Below are positions 52,248 through 61,085 of a DNA stretch of 64,000 bases, piece after piece. A model generated the notes under the pieces. That model was not told where the DNA came from. It did no database searches and saw only the letters and a program-made list of their open reading frames with translations. Numbering within the stretch: the stretch's first letter is position 1; every line of letters starts with the position of its first letter. The DNA comes from JACOTK01 sp963743945. GTDB lineage: Bacteria > Actinomycetota > Acidimicrobiia > Acidimicrobiales > CADCSY01. The DNA is taken from assembly GCA_963743945.1 (NCBI GenBank), contig CAVURO010000008.1:186001-250000 (forward strand), given 5' to 3'. The translations under genes were made by a program, and so were the position numbers.

Positions 52248-54737
52248 CGAAGAACGAAGGCGTCGGATCCGTCCGAGGACTCGACGGGCGAGGAGCAGCG
52301 GTCCACCCTCTCGGAGGTACGACGTCACGAGGCGCACGTCCTGGCGCCATCCCACCGGCGGGAAGACGGTTCCCTCCATGGGGCTGCGCACGGTGAGGGC
52401 AACATCGGGATCGAGGAGATCGGGGGCCCTGTGGGGTTCACGACAGAACTCGATCAACGGTCGGAGCGTCACCGACCAGCGAAGTTGATCCGTGAGCCCC
52501 GACATGTTCGCCTTGCACGCAGCGATGCGTTCCGGATCGCTGAGGAGTTGGAACAAGGCCTCCTCCAGCGCGTCGACGTCTCCGGGTGGAACGGTCAGTC
52601 CCACGCCCGCCGACTCGATGAGGTCGGCAAGCGAGTCGCCTGCGGTGGCCACGACCGGCAACGATGCCCAGAGGTAGTCGAGGATCCGTGTCCGGAAGGA
52701 GAACGCCGTCTCGACGTGGTCGAGGTGGTTGCTCACCCCGATGTCGGATTCCAGCAGGTAGTTCTGGCGCTCCTCGTACGCGACCCAGCCTTCGTTGAAG
52801 AAGACGTGCGAACCGACGAGGTCGAGCTCGTCGGCCAGTGCGCGGGTTGCCACGGCCATCTGCATCTCGGGGACGAAGGGGTTGGGGTGCTTCAGGCCGA
52901 GGAAGTAGAGACGCACCTCGGGAATGCGACGACGGAGCTTGTCGATCGCCCGCAACAAGGTGAGTGGGTCGAACCAGTTGTAGATGCCGCCGCCCCACAG
53001 GATCACCTTGTCGTCAGGTCCGATGCCCTCCACGACGCCCTTGATCGCCGGTTGGGTGGCGATGGGAGGCGTGTCGGCGACACCGAAGGGCATCAAGGTG
53101 ATGAGCTTGTCGAGGTTCTCGCTGTCGTCATAGGTCAACGGGTTGATGCGGCCCACCGCAGCCAGTTGACCCAGCCAGAAGTCACGCTGCTTGTCGCTGG
53201 CGCAGAGGAAGAAGTCGCCACGCGTGAGCTGCTGGTTGAGGACCTCGGTCGCGGCGCGCACGGTGAGTCGACGTTCGGTCTCGCCGAGATCTCGTGCCTG
53301 CTCGAGCTGTTCGAGATGGAACGGGTCGTAGATGTCGACGACGATGACCTTCTTCGAGCGGTGCAGGGCGGGGTGCTCGTGCATCAGGAAGCCCTGGAAG
53401 ACCAGGACGTCGCACCAGGCCTCGAGCTTCTGAAGGTCATGGCCGTTGACGTGGCGCACGACGAAGTCCGGGTGACTCAGTTCGCAGGTCTGCGTGGTCA
53501 CCAACTCGACATCGTGTTCCCGGGAGAGCGCCAGGGCGATCTGCCAGGCCCGGATCGCAGGACCCGCCATCTTCCTGCGGAGGGTGTCGCCTGTCGCGAC
53601 CACGATCTTGCGTCTGGGCGAGAATGGCCTCTCGACACCGAAGGCCTCGGTGGTGGCGGCAAAGCCCTCCAGGAAGTACGGGTGGTCGATGTTCGGGTGC
53701 AGCGGCAGGCGGAACATGCGGGTGATCTCCGCATCGGTGCGCTGTCGCGCCTCCTGCAGGGCCACACGAGTTGCGTTCAGGCCGGGCAGGGCCTCGACGA
53801 AGGCGTCGATCGCATAGGCGGGCGCAACGGTTTGCTTGGAGACGGTGATCTCGTCGGCCTGCTCGTCGACGACCCCGCGTTCGAGGTCGAGTGCGTGGGG
53901 ATCGTCGCCACCGAGCGCGACACCCCGGCGGATGGCCAGGGCCATCGCGGCGGGAAGCGCGATCGCAAGGTTCTCGGCGTCGTAGTTCTTGTAGATGGTG
54001 AAGAGGGCGTTGCGCTCCAGAAGGTAGTGCTCGCGCCAGCGGGCGAAGCGCGCCATGGTGCCGTGGTGCTTGTGGAACACCAGGGACCCGGGCACGTATC
54101 GCACCTTGTGTCCCAACAGCCAGAGCCGCCAACCGAGATCGACGTCCTCGAAGAACATGAAATAGCGGTCGTCGAAGCCGCCGACCTTGCGGAACGTCTC
54201 GGTACGCATGACCATCGCCGCACCCGAGGCAAAGAGGATGTCCCGGGCGTCGTCGTGGCTACCGTCGTCAGGTGCGCCGGCATGAAGCTTGAAGCCGTGT
54301 CCGTAGAACGACAGCGCGGCATCGACGAAATCGATGGCGTTGCCCTCCCAGTCGAGCACCTTGCTCGCCACACAGCCCACCTCGAGGTCGGCATCGAGCG
54401 CTGCCACCGCGTGTCGCAGCCAACCAGGGTCGGGCCGAGCATCGTTGTTGAGGAAGGCGACGAACGGGCCGCGGGCTGCCTCGACGCCCCGGTTGCAGCC
54501 ACCGGCGAAACCGGTGTTCTCGTCGAGGGCGAGGACCCTCACGTTCGGAAAGCGCCGACCGATCACCTCCGCACCGCCGTCACCGGAGGCATTGTCGACC
54601 ACGATGACGTCGAGATCCTCCTTGGGCCAGTCCAGCCCGCCGAGTCCCTCCAGGCAGGCCAGGGTGTCGTCGGTGCCCTGATAGTTGACGATCACGACGG
54701 AGACCATGGCGCTGTTCGCGCTGTTCGCGTTCTTCAT
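52245..54737 (-). CDS. Bifunctional glycosyltransferase, GT2 + GT4 fusion
   Basis: An 830-residue protein. The N-terminal GT2 domain (to about 260) has SVVIVNYQGTDDTLACL, VIVVDNASGDGG, GFAGGCNRGVE, AFLNNDARPDP and YFMFFEDVDLGWRLW. A linker of about 110 residues is followed by a GT4-like domain: RRKIVVATGDTLRRKMAGPAIR, WGGGIYNWFDPLTLL and HVETAFSFRTRILDYLWASLPVVAT. No membrane helix is visible. The ATG is coupled to the wzt stop by a four-base overlap. Being next to the ABC exporter, it probably builds or terminates the exported chain. Confidence 0.88.
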   Translation of the reverse strand: MKNANSANSAMVSVVIVNYQGTDDTLACLEGLGGLDWPKEDLDVIVVDNASGDGGAEVIGRRFPNVRVLALDENTGFAGGCNRGVEAARGPFVAFLNNDARPDPGWLRHAVAALDADLEVGCVASKVLDWEGNAIDFVDAALSFYGHGFKLHAGAPDDGSHDDARDILFASGAAMVMRTETFRKVGGFDDRYFMFFEDVDLGWRLWLLGHKVRYVPGSLVFHKHHGTMARFARWREHYLLERNALFTIYKNYDAENLAIALPAAMALAIRRGVALGGDDPHALDLERGVVDEQADEITVSKQTVAPAYAIDAFVEALPGLNATRVALQEARQRTDAEITRMFRLPLHPNIDHPYFLEGFAATTEAFGVERPFSPRRKIVVATGDTLRRKMAGPAIRAWQIALALSREHDVELVTTQTCELSHPDFVVRHVNGHDLQKLEAWCDVLVFQGFLMHEHPALHRSKKVIVVDIYDPFHLEQLEQARDLGETERRLTVRAATEVLNQQLTRGDFFLCASDKQRDFWLGQLAAVGRINPLTYDDSENLDKLITLMPFGVADTPPIATQPAIKGVVEGIGPDDKVILWGGGIYNWFDPLTLLRAIDKLRRRIPEVRLYFLGLKHPNPFVPEMQMAVATRALADELDLVGSHVFFNEGWVAYEERQNYLLESDIGVSNHLDHVETAFSFRTRILDYLWASLPVVATAGDSLADLIESAGVGLTVPPGDVDALEEALFQLLSDPERIAACKANMSGLTDQLRWSVTLRPLIEFCREPHRAPDLLDPDVALTVRSPMEGTVFPPVGWRQDVRLVTSYLREGGPLLLARRVLGRIRRLRSS

Positions 54738-55948
54738 TCCTCCCGGGCTCCTTGCCGGTCGTGTGCCCAGATGCCGCCCAGCGACACGATGCCCTCTTCT
54801 TCCTGGGGCTCACCTCGCCCGACGTCGAAGCGGAATGCCCGGTGACGCATGTCAAAGGCGTGCGAGCAGGTGAAGTCGAAGAGCGAGGCGCTCAGATCGT
54901 ACGTACCGGGCAGCAGGAGCAGTCGGTCGACCCGCAGGTCAACGGTCCCGCTGCCGCTGATGGCATCGGGCACCATGTCGGCCTGACGGGTGTTGGGGCC
55001 TGTCACCTGCACGCCTTCGAGGGTGTAGAGGGCAAGTCCGAACACGGGTTTCTGGATCGGCTGACGGGTCTCCCAGTGGAGCCTGAAGGTGACCGGTTCT
55101 CCGGTCTGCACCTCGGTGGTGGGCAACCCCGCCGCATCGAGCAACTCGATGTGCTCGATGCGAGCCTCGCCCGATCCCCAGCGCGTGCCGAGCTCGCCGT
55201 CGGGCACCCGGTCGGTGTGGACATCGCCGAGATAGGTGTCGATCACCTGGCCGGGAGGACCGGTCACCTTCAGGATTCCGTGTTCCAGGAGGGCCACCTG
55301 ATCGCAGAGCGTTCGCACGGACCCGAGGGCGTGCGAGACGATCACGATGGTCTTTCCGCTCTCCTTCAGCTCGGCGAACTTCTCGGAGCACTTCCTTTGG
55401 AACTGCTCGTCCCCGACGGCAAGCACCTCGTCGACCAGCAGCACCTCGGGGTCGACGTTGATCGCGACGGAGAAGCCGAGGCGGACGTACATGCCCGACG
55501 AGTAGTTCTTGACCGGCGTGTCGATGAAGTTCTGCAGACCGGCGAAATCGACGATCTCATCGAAGCGCTCCTCGATCTGGCGTTTGCTGAGCCCGAGGAT
55601 CGAGCCGTTCAGGAACACGTTCTCCCGTCCGGAGAGCTCGGGGTGAAATCCTGCGCCGAGCTCGAGAAGCGCCGACATCTTGCCCCTGACCGCTATCGAG
55701 CCTTCGTTGGGGTTGAGGATGCGTGCCATGCACTTCAGGAGGGTGCTCTTCCCCGATCCGTTCTCACCGATCAATCCGAACGTGCCACCCTTGGGCACCT
55801 CCAGTGACACGTCCCGGAGGGCCCAGAACTCCTCGAACTCGACCCGCTTCCGTTGGAGCAGGGTCCCCTTCAGGGTCTGGTTTCGCTCGTGATAAAGGCG
55901 GTAGCGCTTGGAGACGTTTCGAACGGAGATGGCCGGTTCGTCGCTCAA
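54734..55948 (-). CDS. wzt: Polysaccharide ABC exporter ATP-binding protein with C-terminal carbohydrate-binding domain
   Basis: A 404-residue Wzt. The ATPase part has GENGSGKST (Walker A, residues 61-69), a Q-loop region ending in GAGFHPELSGRENVFLNG, the signature YSSGMYVRLGF, and VLLVDEVLAVGD (Walker B). From about residue 245 a beta-rich domain follows (ARIEHIELLDAAG through FRFDVG), the Wzt_C type that recognises the finished polysaccharide terminus before export. The TTG at 55948 is chosen: it overlaps the wzm stop and has GGAGGA five bases upstream. It pairs with the permease gene before it. Confidence 0.92.
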   Translation of the reverse strand: MSDEPAISVRNVSKRYRLYHERNQTLKGTLLQRKRVEFEEFWALRDVSLEVPKGGTFGLIGENGSGKSTLLKCMARILNPNEGSIAVRGKMSALLELGAGFHPELSGRENVFLNGSILGLSKRQIEERFDEIVDFAGLQNFIDTPVKNYSSGMYVRLGFSVAINVDPEVLLVDEVLAVGDEQFQRKCSEKFAELKESGKTIVIVSHALGSVRTLCDQVALLEHGILKVTGPPGQVIDTYLGDVHTDRVPDGELGTRWGSGEARIEHIELLDAAGLPTTEVQTGEPVTFRLHWETRQPIQKPVFGLALYTLEGVQVTGPNTRQADMVPDAISGSGTVDLRVDRLLLLPGTYDLSASLFDFTCSHAFDMRHRAFRFDVGRGEPQEEEGIVSLGGIWAHDRQGAREE

Positions 55949-56778
55949 AGCTCCTCCGCCAGGTTGCCCGACATGCGGTTGAAGACGATCAGGCCGACGG
56001 TCATGGTCGCGACGCTCCATGCAGCGAGGTAGAGGACGTCGCCGACCGGAGGAAATCGGAGGTCGTAGAGCAGGTCACGGTAGGCCTCCACGAAACCGAC
56101 CATGGGGTTGAGGTGGTACAGCGAATCGATCCCCATGCCGAGAACTCGGAAATCGTGGTCTGCCGCTGCCTTCTCGACCACGCTGATGGGGTACACGATC
56201 GGCGTGGCGTAGAACCAGATCTGGAGAAGGATCCCGATGAAGTGCTGCACGTCTCGGAAATAGACGTTGAGCACGCTGAGCATCAGGCCGAGACCAAGGA
56301 CAAAGACGCTCTGCAGGAGGATGAGGAGCAACGCCAACGGTATCCACGGGAGCACCATGTTGCCGAACGCCAACAGGATGACGAGAAGTACTCCCATCTC
56401 GATGAGCATCGAGACCAGCCACGAGATCAGGCTGGCGACGACCAGCACCTCCCGAGGGAAATAGACCTTCTTGATCAGGTTGGCGTTGGCGACCAGGGCC
56501 GACATGCCGCCCACCATCCCGTTGGAGAGGTAGTTCCAGGGCAGGAGGCCGCACAGAAGGAAGAGGGCGAAGACCTGGAGCCCGCTCGGTGACCCCGGGT
56601 CGGGGGTCACCTTGAGAAAGAAGCTGAAGACCAGGCTGTAGATGAGAACCGTTGCGAGGGGGTTGATCAGGGACCAGGACCAGCCGATCACCGACCGCTT
56701 GTACTTGCCGCGCAGTTCACGGAGCGTCAGATTTATGGTGAGTTCGCGGGCGTCCGCGTAGTCAGCGAGTTTGGTCAC
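55945..56778 (-). CDS. wzm: Polysaccharide ABC exporter permease
   Basis: A 277-residue ABC-2 type permease with six membrane helices. LRELRGKYKRSVIGWSWSLINPL is the conserved N-terminal amphipathic and first-helix region, LIKKVYFPREVLVVASL is a coupling-helix hallmark, and YFRDVQHFIGILLQIWFYATPIVYP is typical of Wzm/TagG. The GTG start has GGAG six bases upstream, and a TAGCGT hexamer nine bases before it. It is the first gene of the exporter unit wzm-wzt-glycosyltransferase. Confidence 0.93.
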   Translation of the reverse strand: MTKLADYADARELTINLTLRELRGKYKRSVIGWSWSLINPLATVLIYSLVFSFFLKVTPDPGSPSGLQVFALFLLCGLLPWNYLSNGMVGGMSALVANANLIKKVYFPREVLVVASLISWLVSMLIEMGVLLVILLAFGNMVLPWIPLALLLILLQSVFVLGLGLMLSVLNVYFRDVQHFIGILLQIWFYATPIVYPISVVEKAAADHDFRVLGMGIDSLYHLNPMVGFVEAYRDLLYDLRFPPVGDVLYLAAWSVATMTVGLIVFNRMSGNLAEEL

Positions 56779-56839
56779 AACGGCTCCACGCTAATCGGGA
56801 AACAACGGGCTCCTCCATTTTGTGCGCGGGTGTGGAACC

Positions 56840-58879
56840 TCAGTTTGCGGCGATGATCCGCGCCGTGTCGACCTGTGTCAAGGTCCCAACCAGAAGCGAG
56901 CCGCTGAAACCTCCCACGTCGATTCCCCCGGTGAATCCGGGCGCCACGGCATAGAAGCTGAGGACGATCGTGCCGTCGGCTCGTCGGGCCGTGACGTGGG
57001 GCCCACCACCGGGGCCGGGCCCGGTGAGGATCTCGTCGCGACCGTCACCTTCGAGATCGACCGTGCCGACCCGGACACCTCCGGCGAACCCGGGGTCGTA
57101 GGCGAAGAAGCTCGCGTAGGGGGTTCCACCCAGGGAGAACGCACGCACGTGGGGACCCCCTCCGGCTCCGGCGCCGGTGATGATCTCGTCGCGACCGTCG
57201 CCGTCGAGGTCACCGGTCGCCACGTCGACACCACCGGTGAATTGGGGGTCGTAGGCGAAGAAGCTCGCCAGCAGGGTGCCGTCGGCGCGCCGTACCGTGA
57301 CGTTGGGACCCCCTCCGGCTCCGGCGCCGGTGACGATCTCGTCGCGACCATCGCCGTCCACATCGCCTGCAGCCACGTTGACGCCACCGGTGAATCCCGG
57401 GTCGTAGGCGAAGAAGCTCGCGACCGGTGCGCCGGAGGCGTTGAAGCCGCGAACGTGTGGGCCGCCACCGGGACCGGCGCCGGTGACGATCTCGTCGCGA
57501 CCATCGCCGTCGAGGTCACCCGTGGTGACGTCGACGCCGCCCCGGAAACCGGGGTCGTAGGCATAGAAGCTTCCCAGGATGGGACCGGTTCGATCGGCGA
57601 CGATGACGTGGGGGCCACCACCGGACCCTGCCCCGGTGACGACCTCCTGGTCCGTGTCTCCGTCGACGTTGCCGCCGGCGATCCGCAAGCCGTTTGCGAG
57701 CCCGCTGTACGGGGACCAGGTCGAGACCGCCCTGCCGGCATCCACCCGCAACGCGCCGGATCCGATCGCGACCGCGGTCGAGGTGAGGAGGTCGGCCACC
57801 TGGTCAACGGTCAGCCCCGGCGAGCGGGCACGCATCAGTGCCACGATGCCGGCGACGATGGGCGTGGAGGCCGAGGTGCCCGTGAAAGGGGCGATGGCGC
57901 CGGAGCTGTTCGGGGCAGGGACGCCGACCCCCGGGGCATAGAGGTCGACCCAGGACCCCGTGTTGGAGAACGGGGCAATGGTGTCGCTCGATGTCGAGGA
58001 GCCGACGGCGATCACGCCCGGGCTTGCCGCCGGATAGACGGGTGTCGCTCCCGCATCGTTCCCTGCGGCGGCAACGATGACCGACCCCTTGTTGCGTGCG
58101 GAGGCGATGGCCTCGTCCAGGGCGACCGAAGCCGGGCCGGCAAAGGCCATGGTGATGACCTGGGCGCCGGTGTCGGCCGCGGCGTTCAGGGCCGAGATCA
58201 CGTCCGAGAGCAGCCCGGCGCCGCTCTGATCCAGGACCTTGTACGAGCGAAGTCCCGCATTCCAGCCGGTGCCGGCGATGCCGACGCCGTTGTTCGTGGC
58301 GGCGCCTGCGATCGCCGCGACCGACGTTCCGTGCGTGGATGCACCGTCCCCGACATAGTCGATCTCACCGGCCACCAACTTCGAGGCCACATCGGCATTG
58401 CCCGGATCGACACCTCCGTCGAGCACGGCGATGGTCGTGCCGCTCCCCCTGGAGTTGCTCCAGGCCGCGTCGAGGTCGATCTGGTTCACGTAGGACGACG
58501 TCAAGCCGTTGCAGGCGCCCGGAGAGCTGATGCAGGGGTCGTTGGGCAGATCGGCCGCCCGGTAGGTCACGTCGGACTCGACGGCCAGGACGCCGGGAGC
58601 GCCGGCCAGGCTCGCGAGGTTCAGCTCCGATGACGCGACGGCCACGGTCCGACCGCCGATCCTGTGGCTGTTCCGGAACGCGGACACGTGCTCGAGCGCA
58701 TGGCGCACGTGGTCGGTCGTGTCGAAGGTGACCAGCATCGACCGGGCTTCCCCGGCCCCCGCAGCACTGGGCGCGACAAGGCCTGCGACGATCGCCGCAA
58801 GCGAGCCGATCGCACACAGGCGACCCATGGGGAACGTGGCCCGACGGTTCAACCTGGCTGGGACGTGGTTGATCGGCAT
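56840..58879 (-). CDS. Secreted S8 (subtilisin-like) serine peptidase with FG-GAP/VCBS-type repeats
   Basis: A 679-residue secreted protein. A signal peptide (basic start, hydrophobic segment at about 20-42 ending APSAAGA) is followed by a short inhibitor-like propeptide. The catalytic triad is Asp154 (AVLDGGVDPG), His183 (STHGTSVAAI) and Ser336 (GTSASTPIVAG), with oxyanion Asn284. From about residue 385 there are five or six 51-residue repeats of the form GGGPHV, SFFAYDPGFTGGV, GDLDGDGRDEIVTGAG, whose DGDGRDE loops likely bind calcium. The ATG at 58879 has AGGAG eight bases upstream. The frame is also open upstream into mftE without a stop. No LPXTG anchor is present. Confidence 0.9.
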   Translation of the reverse strand: MPINHVPARLNRRATFPMGRLCAIGSLAAIVAGLVAPSAAGAGEARSMLVTFDTTDHVRHALEHVSAFRNSHRIGGRTVAVASSELNLASLAGAPGVLAVESDVTYRAADLPNDPCISSPGACNGLTSSYVNQIDLDAAWSNSRGSGTTIAVLDGGVDPGNADVASKLVAGEIDYVGDGASTHGTSVAAIAGAATNNGVGIAGTGWNAGLRSYKVLDQSGAGLLSDVISALNAAADTGAQVITMAFAGPASVALDEAIASARNKGSVIVAAAGNDAGATPVYPAASPGVIAVGSSTSSDTIAPFSNTGSWVDLYAPGVGVPAPNSSGAIAPFTGTSASTPIVAGIVALMRARSPGLTVDQVADLLTSTAVAIGSGALRVDAGRAVSTWSPYSGLANGLRIAGGNVDGDTDQEVVTGAGSGGGPHVIVADRTGPILGSFYAYDPGFRGGVDVTTGDLDGDGRDEIVTGAGPGGGPHVRGFNASGAPVASFFAYDPGFTGGVNVAAGDVDGDGRDEIVTGAGAGGGPNVTVRRADGTLLASFFAYDPQFTGGVDVATGDLDGDGRDEIITGAGAGGGPHVRAFSLGGTPYASFFAYDPGFAGGVRVGTVDLEGDGRDEILTGPGPGGGPHVTARRADGTIVLSFYAVAPGFTGGIDVGGFSGSLLVGTLTQVDTARIIAAN
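56860..57712. repeat. 153-bp tandem repeats encoding 51-residue units
   Basis: Landmark GTCGTAGGCGAAGAAGCTCG or its close variant recurs at 57095, 57248, 57401 and 57554, exactly 153 bases apart, with a more divergent copy at about 56942 and a degenerate first unit near 57700. The units code for the propeller-like repeats of the peptidase. Confidence 0.85.
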
Positions 58880-59042
58880 GTCGAGCGCTCCTTGTTGCGG
58901 ACTACTCGGTTTGTAGCAGGTTTTGACCGGCACGTCCGTCACCCTCGGGTAACGAGCCGATCTCCGGACCCCGATCCACCGAGCGACCCTCCGGGTCCTG
59001 ATCACCTTGGCCGCGCCAACACCCTGGGCTGATGGGCAGCCC

Positions 59043-59806
59043 TCAGCACTCGCCCCATCGCTGGATCGAGGCCAAGGGCCGCCGACCCAGCCGGCAATGG
59101 TGGCCTCGAGGTTGTCCGACAGGGTCTCGAGGAGTTGCCGGCCTTCCTCTGCGGAGGCTCCGGTGGGGTCACCCAGGATGCCGTTCGGCGAGACGGCCCG
59201 TACACCCTCGGCCCGGAGGGTTCCGGCGAGGGCGGACAATGGTTCGGTCGTGCCGGGCGCCGCTTGATCGAGGCGAACGAGCTCGGGCGCGATGGCCAAC
59301 ATGAGCGAGGTCTCGGTCCGACCCGCATGGGCATCGGCCTTGGCCTCGGCCAATCTGGGGTACCAGGTCATCACGCGGCGGCCCTCGCCGACCAGACACG
59401 CCCTCGCCCGTTCGAGTGGCACCGCATTTCCGCCGTGTCCGCAGACGAGGATGATGCCGGCGTGCCAGTCGTCGGCGGAGCGGACGAGCTCGATGATGAG
59501 ATGCTCGAAGGCATCCCGGCCGATGGAGAGCGTTCCCGTGAAGCCTGCGTGCTCGCCACTGGATCCGTAGGCGAGGACGGGGGCAACGACGACGTCGGGC
59601 CTGCGACGTGCCAGCTCATCCGCGAGCGCAACCGCCACCCGCGAGTCGGTGTCGAGAGGAAGGTGCGGGCCGTGCTGTTCGGTGGCGCCGATCGGGACCA
59701 CAAGGAGGGCGCCGTCTCCGGCGTTCGCCTCACCGTGGGCTTCCGGCCAGGTCATCGTGGCCAGGTGCGGTCCCCCCGCCGAGCGGGAAGGGGACCCGGT
59801 GTTCAT
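59043..59806 (-). CDS. mftE: Creatininase family protein, mycofactocin maturation peptidase MftE-like (3' end unclear)
   Basis: MftE is a creatininase-fold metallopeptidase that trims the mycofactocin precursor. GATEQHGPHLPLDTD at residues 40-54 holds Glu, His and Asp metal ligands; YGSSGEHAGFTGTLSIG, VCGHGGN and HAGRTETSLML supply the others, and SPNGILGDPTGASAEEG is the conserved C-terminal segment. The ATG overlaps the ETF beta stop by four bases. Family homology ends near residue 240, but the frame has no stop until the end of the peptidase gene. A TGA in another frame at 59043-59045 would end the protein at the usual length if one base is miscalled, so that end is used here. Confidence 0.85.
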
Positions 59807-60687
59807 GTCAGGTAGCCCCAGGTGCGAAGTTGGTCGAGCACACGTTCTGCGGCCTCGGGCGCCTCGAGCACGAGTGTCTGCGGCGGCGTGCGGTCGACGA
59901 GTGCACCGGTCAGGGCAAGGATCCGTTCGCGCGGGCTCAGCGTCAACGATGGCGAAGGCAGCGTTCGGGCACGTGGGCGATAGGGCCCGACCCGGCTGGG
60001 AGCGAGATGCGGTGCGCCCACCGGTGTCGGAGCGGGGCGCACCTCGATGTTCGCCTTGCGGGCATCGATCACCTTGGTCAGCGGGGCGCGCCGCAGACTT
60101 GCGGCGCCCGACTCGACCGACACGATCGCAGGGGCCTGGATGCGAAGGCGTTCACGACGGCCGCCGTCGAGTCGGCGTTGCGCGCTCAGCCCACAGGGGG
60201 AGCGCCCGTCGGGAGCGATGCTCACGAGACCCAGCGCCTGGGCGAAGCCCATGGCTCCTGCCAGGAACGCAGGGACCGAACCCGACCCTCGATCCAGACT
60301 CCAGTCGCCGCACAGGACCAGGTCGACGCCCAGGCCCTTGAACGTCTCGGCCAGGGCACGGGCCACGTCCTGGCTGGGCGTCGCCGTGTCGCCGTCCACC
60401 CGCAATGCCCGCGTTGCGCCTGCAGCGAGCGCCTCTCGCAGCATCGTCTCGCAGCCGGCCGGGCCGACGCTGACCACGACCACGTCGGCTCCCCATGTCT
60501 CGCCCAGCTGCAGCGCCAGCTCCAGCGCGGCCTGATCGGCGCCCGACGCGCCGGAGAAGCGGGCATCGGTGTGCACGGTTCCGGTCAGGGAGTCGATGTC
60601 GGGCCGAAGATCCACCCACTTCATGGCAACCCCGAGACGGGCGGCATCGCGACGTCCGGCCTCGAGACGGGCGGCGCCCGTGGTCAT
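59803..60687 (-). CDS. Electron transfer flavoprotein beta subunit (FixA-type, mycofactocin-associated)
   Basis: About 294 residues. VAMKWVDLRPDID, DARFSGASGADQAALELAL, VVVVSVGPAGCETMLREALAAGA and LCGDWSLDRGSGSVPAFLAGAMG are the ETF beta signature blocks that hold AMP and contact the alpha subunit. The C-terminal 70 residues depart from standard ETF and are Pro/Arg-rich. The ATG at 60687 is nine bases after the FixX stop. It sits in a unit with FixX, FixC, ETF alpha, an OYE-like enzyme and mftE, the arrangement of an ETF that hands electrons to a membrane quinone pool. Confidence 0.87.
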   Translation of the reverse strand: MTTGAARLEAGRRDAARLGVAMKWVDLRPDIDSLTGTVHTDARFSGASGADQAALELALQLGETWGADVVVVSVGPAGCETMLREALAAGATRALRVDGDTATPSQDVARALAETFKGLGVDLVLCGDWSLDRGSGSVPAFLAGAMGFAQALGLVSIAPDGRSPCGLSAQRRLDGGRRERLRIQAPAIVSVESGAASLRRAPLTKVIDARKANIEVRPAPTPVGAPHLAPSRVGPYRPRARTLPSPSLTLSPRERILALTGALVDRTPPQTLVLEAPEAAERVLDQLRTWGYLT

Positions 60688-60695
60688 GGGAGGGC

Positions 60696-61085
60696 TCACG
60701 ACTTCTTGTAGACCACGCCGTGGCCTCCCTCGGGGTACGACCAGGTGATGGCGCCCTCGTTGTTGCAGATCATGTAGCACGTGCCGCACTCGAAGCATTC
60801 CTCGTAGTTGAAGAGGATGCCTCCGTCGGCGGTCGGCACGAACAGAGCGGCCGGACACGCGCCGACGCACGAGCGGGTGGTGCAGCTGCGACAGACCTCG
60901 CCGTCGACCTCGATGTGTGCCCTCTCGGCGACGCGGAAATCGACGGTTGCCATGCGGTCCTCGAAGGCCATGGTTCCCCAGGCGTCCGCTCGGCCGGCTT
61001 CCGGTGGCAGGTCTCCTGCCGTCGCCATCGCCGCCGCCGTCGCGGTGTGTGCCATGTCGGTGCCGTCGTCCGATCGTGATCTCAT
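60696..61085 (-). CDS. fixX: Ferredoxin-like protein FixX
   Basis: A 129-residue iron-sulfur protein. CRSCTTRSCVGACPAALF and CFECGTCYMICNN give the cysteine pattern of FixX ferredoxins that work with FixC, where only part of the two-cluster set is kept. AHIEVDGEVC lies between an extended N-terminus (about 45 Ala-rich residues) and the cluster domain. The ATG at 61085 overlaps the fixC stop. It probably carries electrons between the ETF and the FixC flavoprotein. Confidence 0.87.
   Translation of the reverse strand: MRSRSDDGTDMAHTATAAAMATAGDLPPEAGRADAWGTMAFEDRMATVDFRVAERAHIEVDGEVCRSCTTRSCVGACPAALFVPTADGGILFNYEECFECGTCYMICNNEGAITWSYPEGGHGVVYKKS

Noticed and set aside
51792..54845. A long open frame on the plus strand (about 1,000 codons) opposite the glycosyltransferase genes
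   Set aside because: It mirrors the third-position GC bias of the real minus-strand genes, has low-complexity Glu/Gly/Arg/His composition and no recognisable motifs.
56860..57712. CRISPR-like array from regular 153-bp spacing
   Set aside because: The repeats are in frame, encode conserved 51-residue units and have no unique spacers between short repeats.
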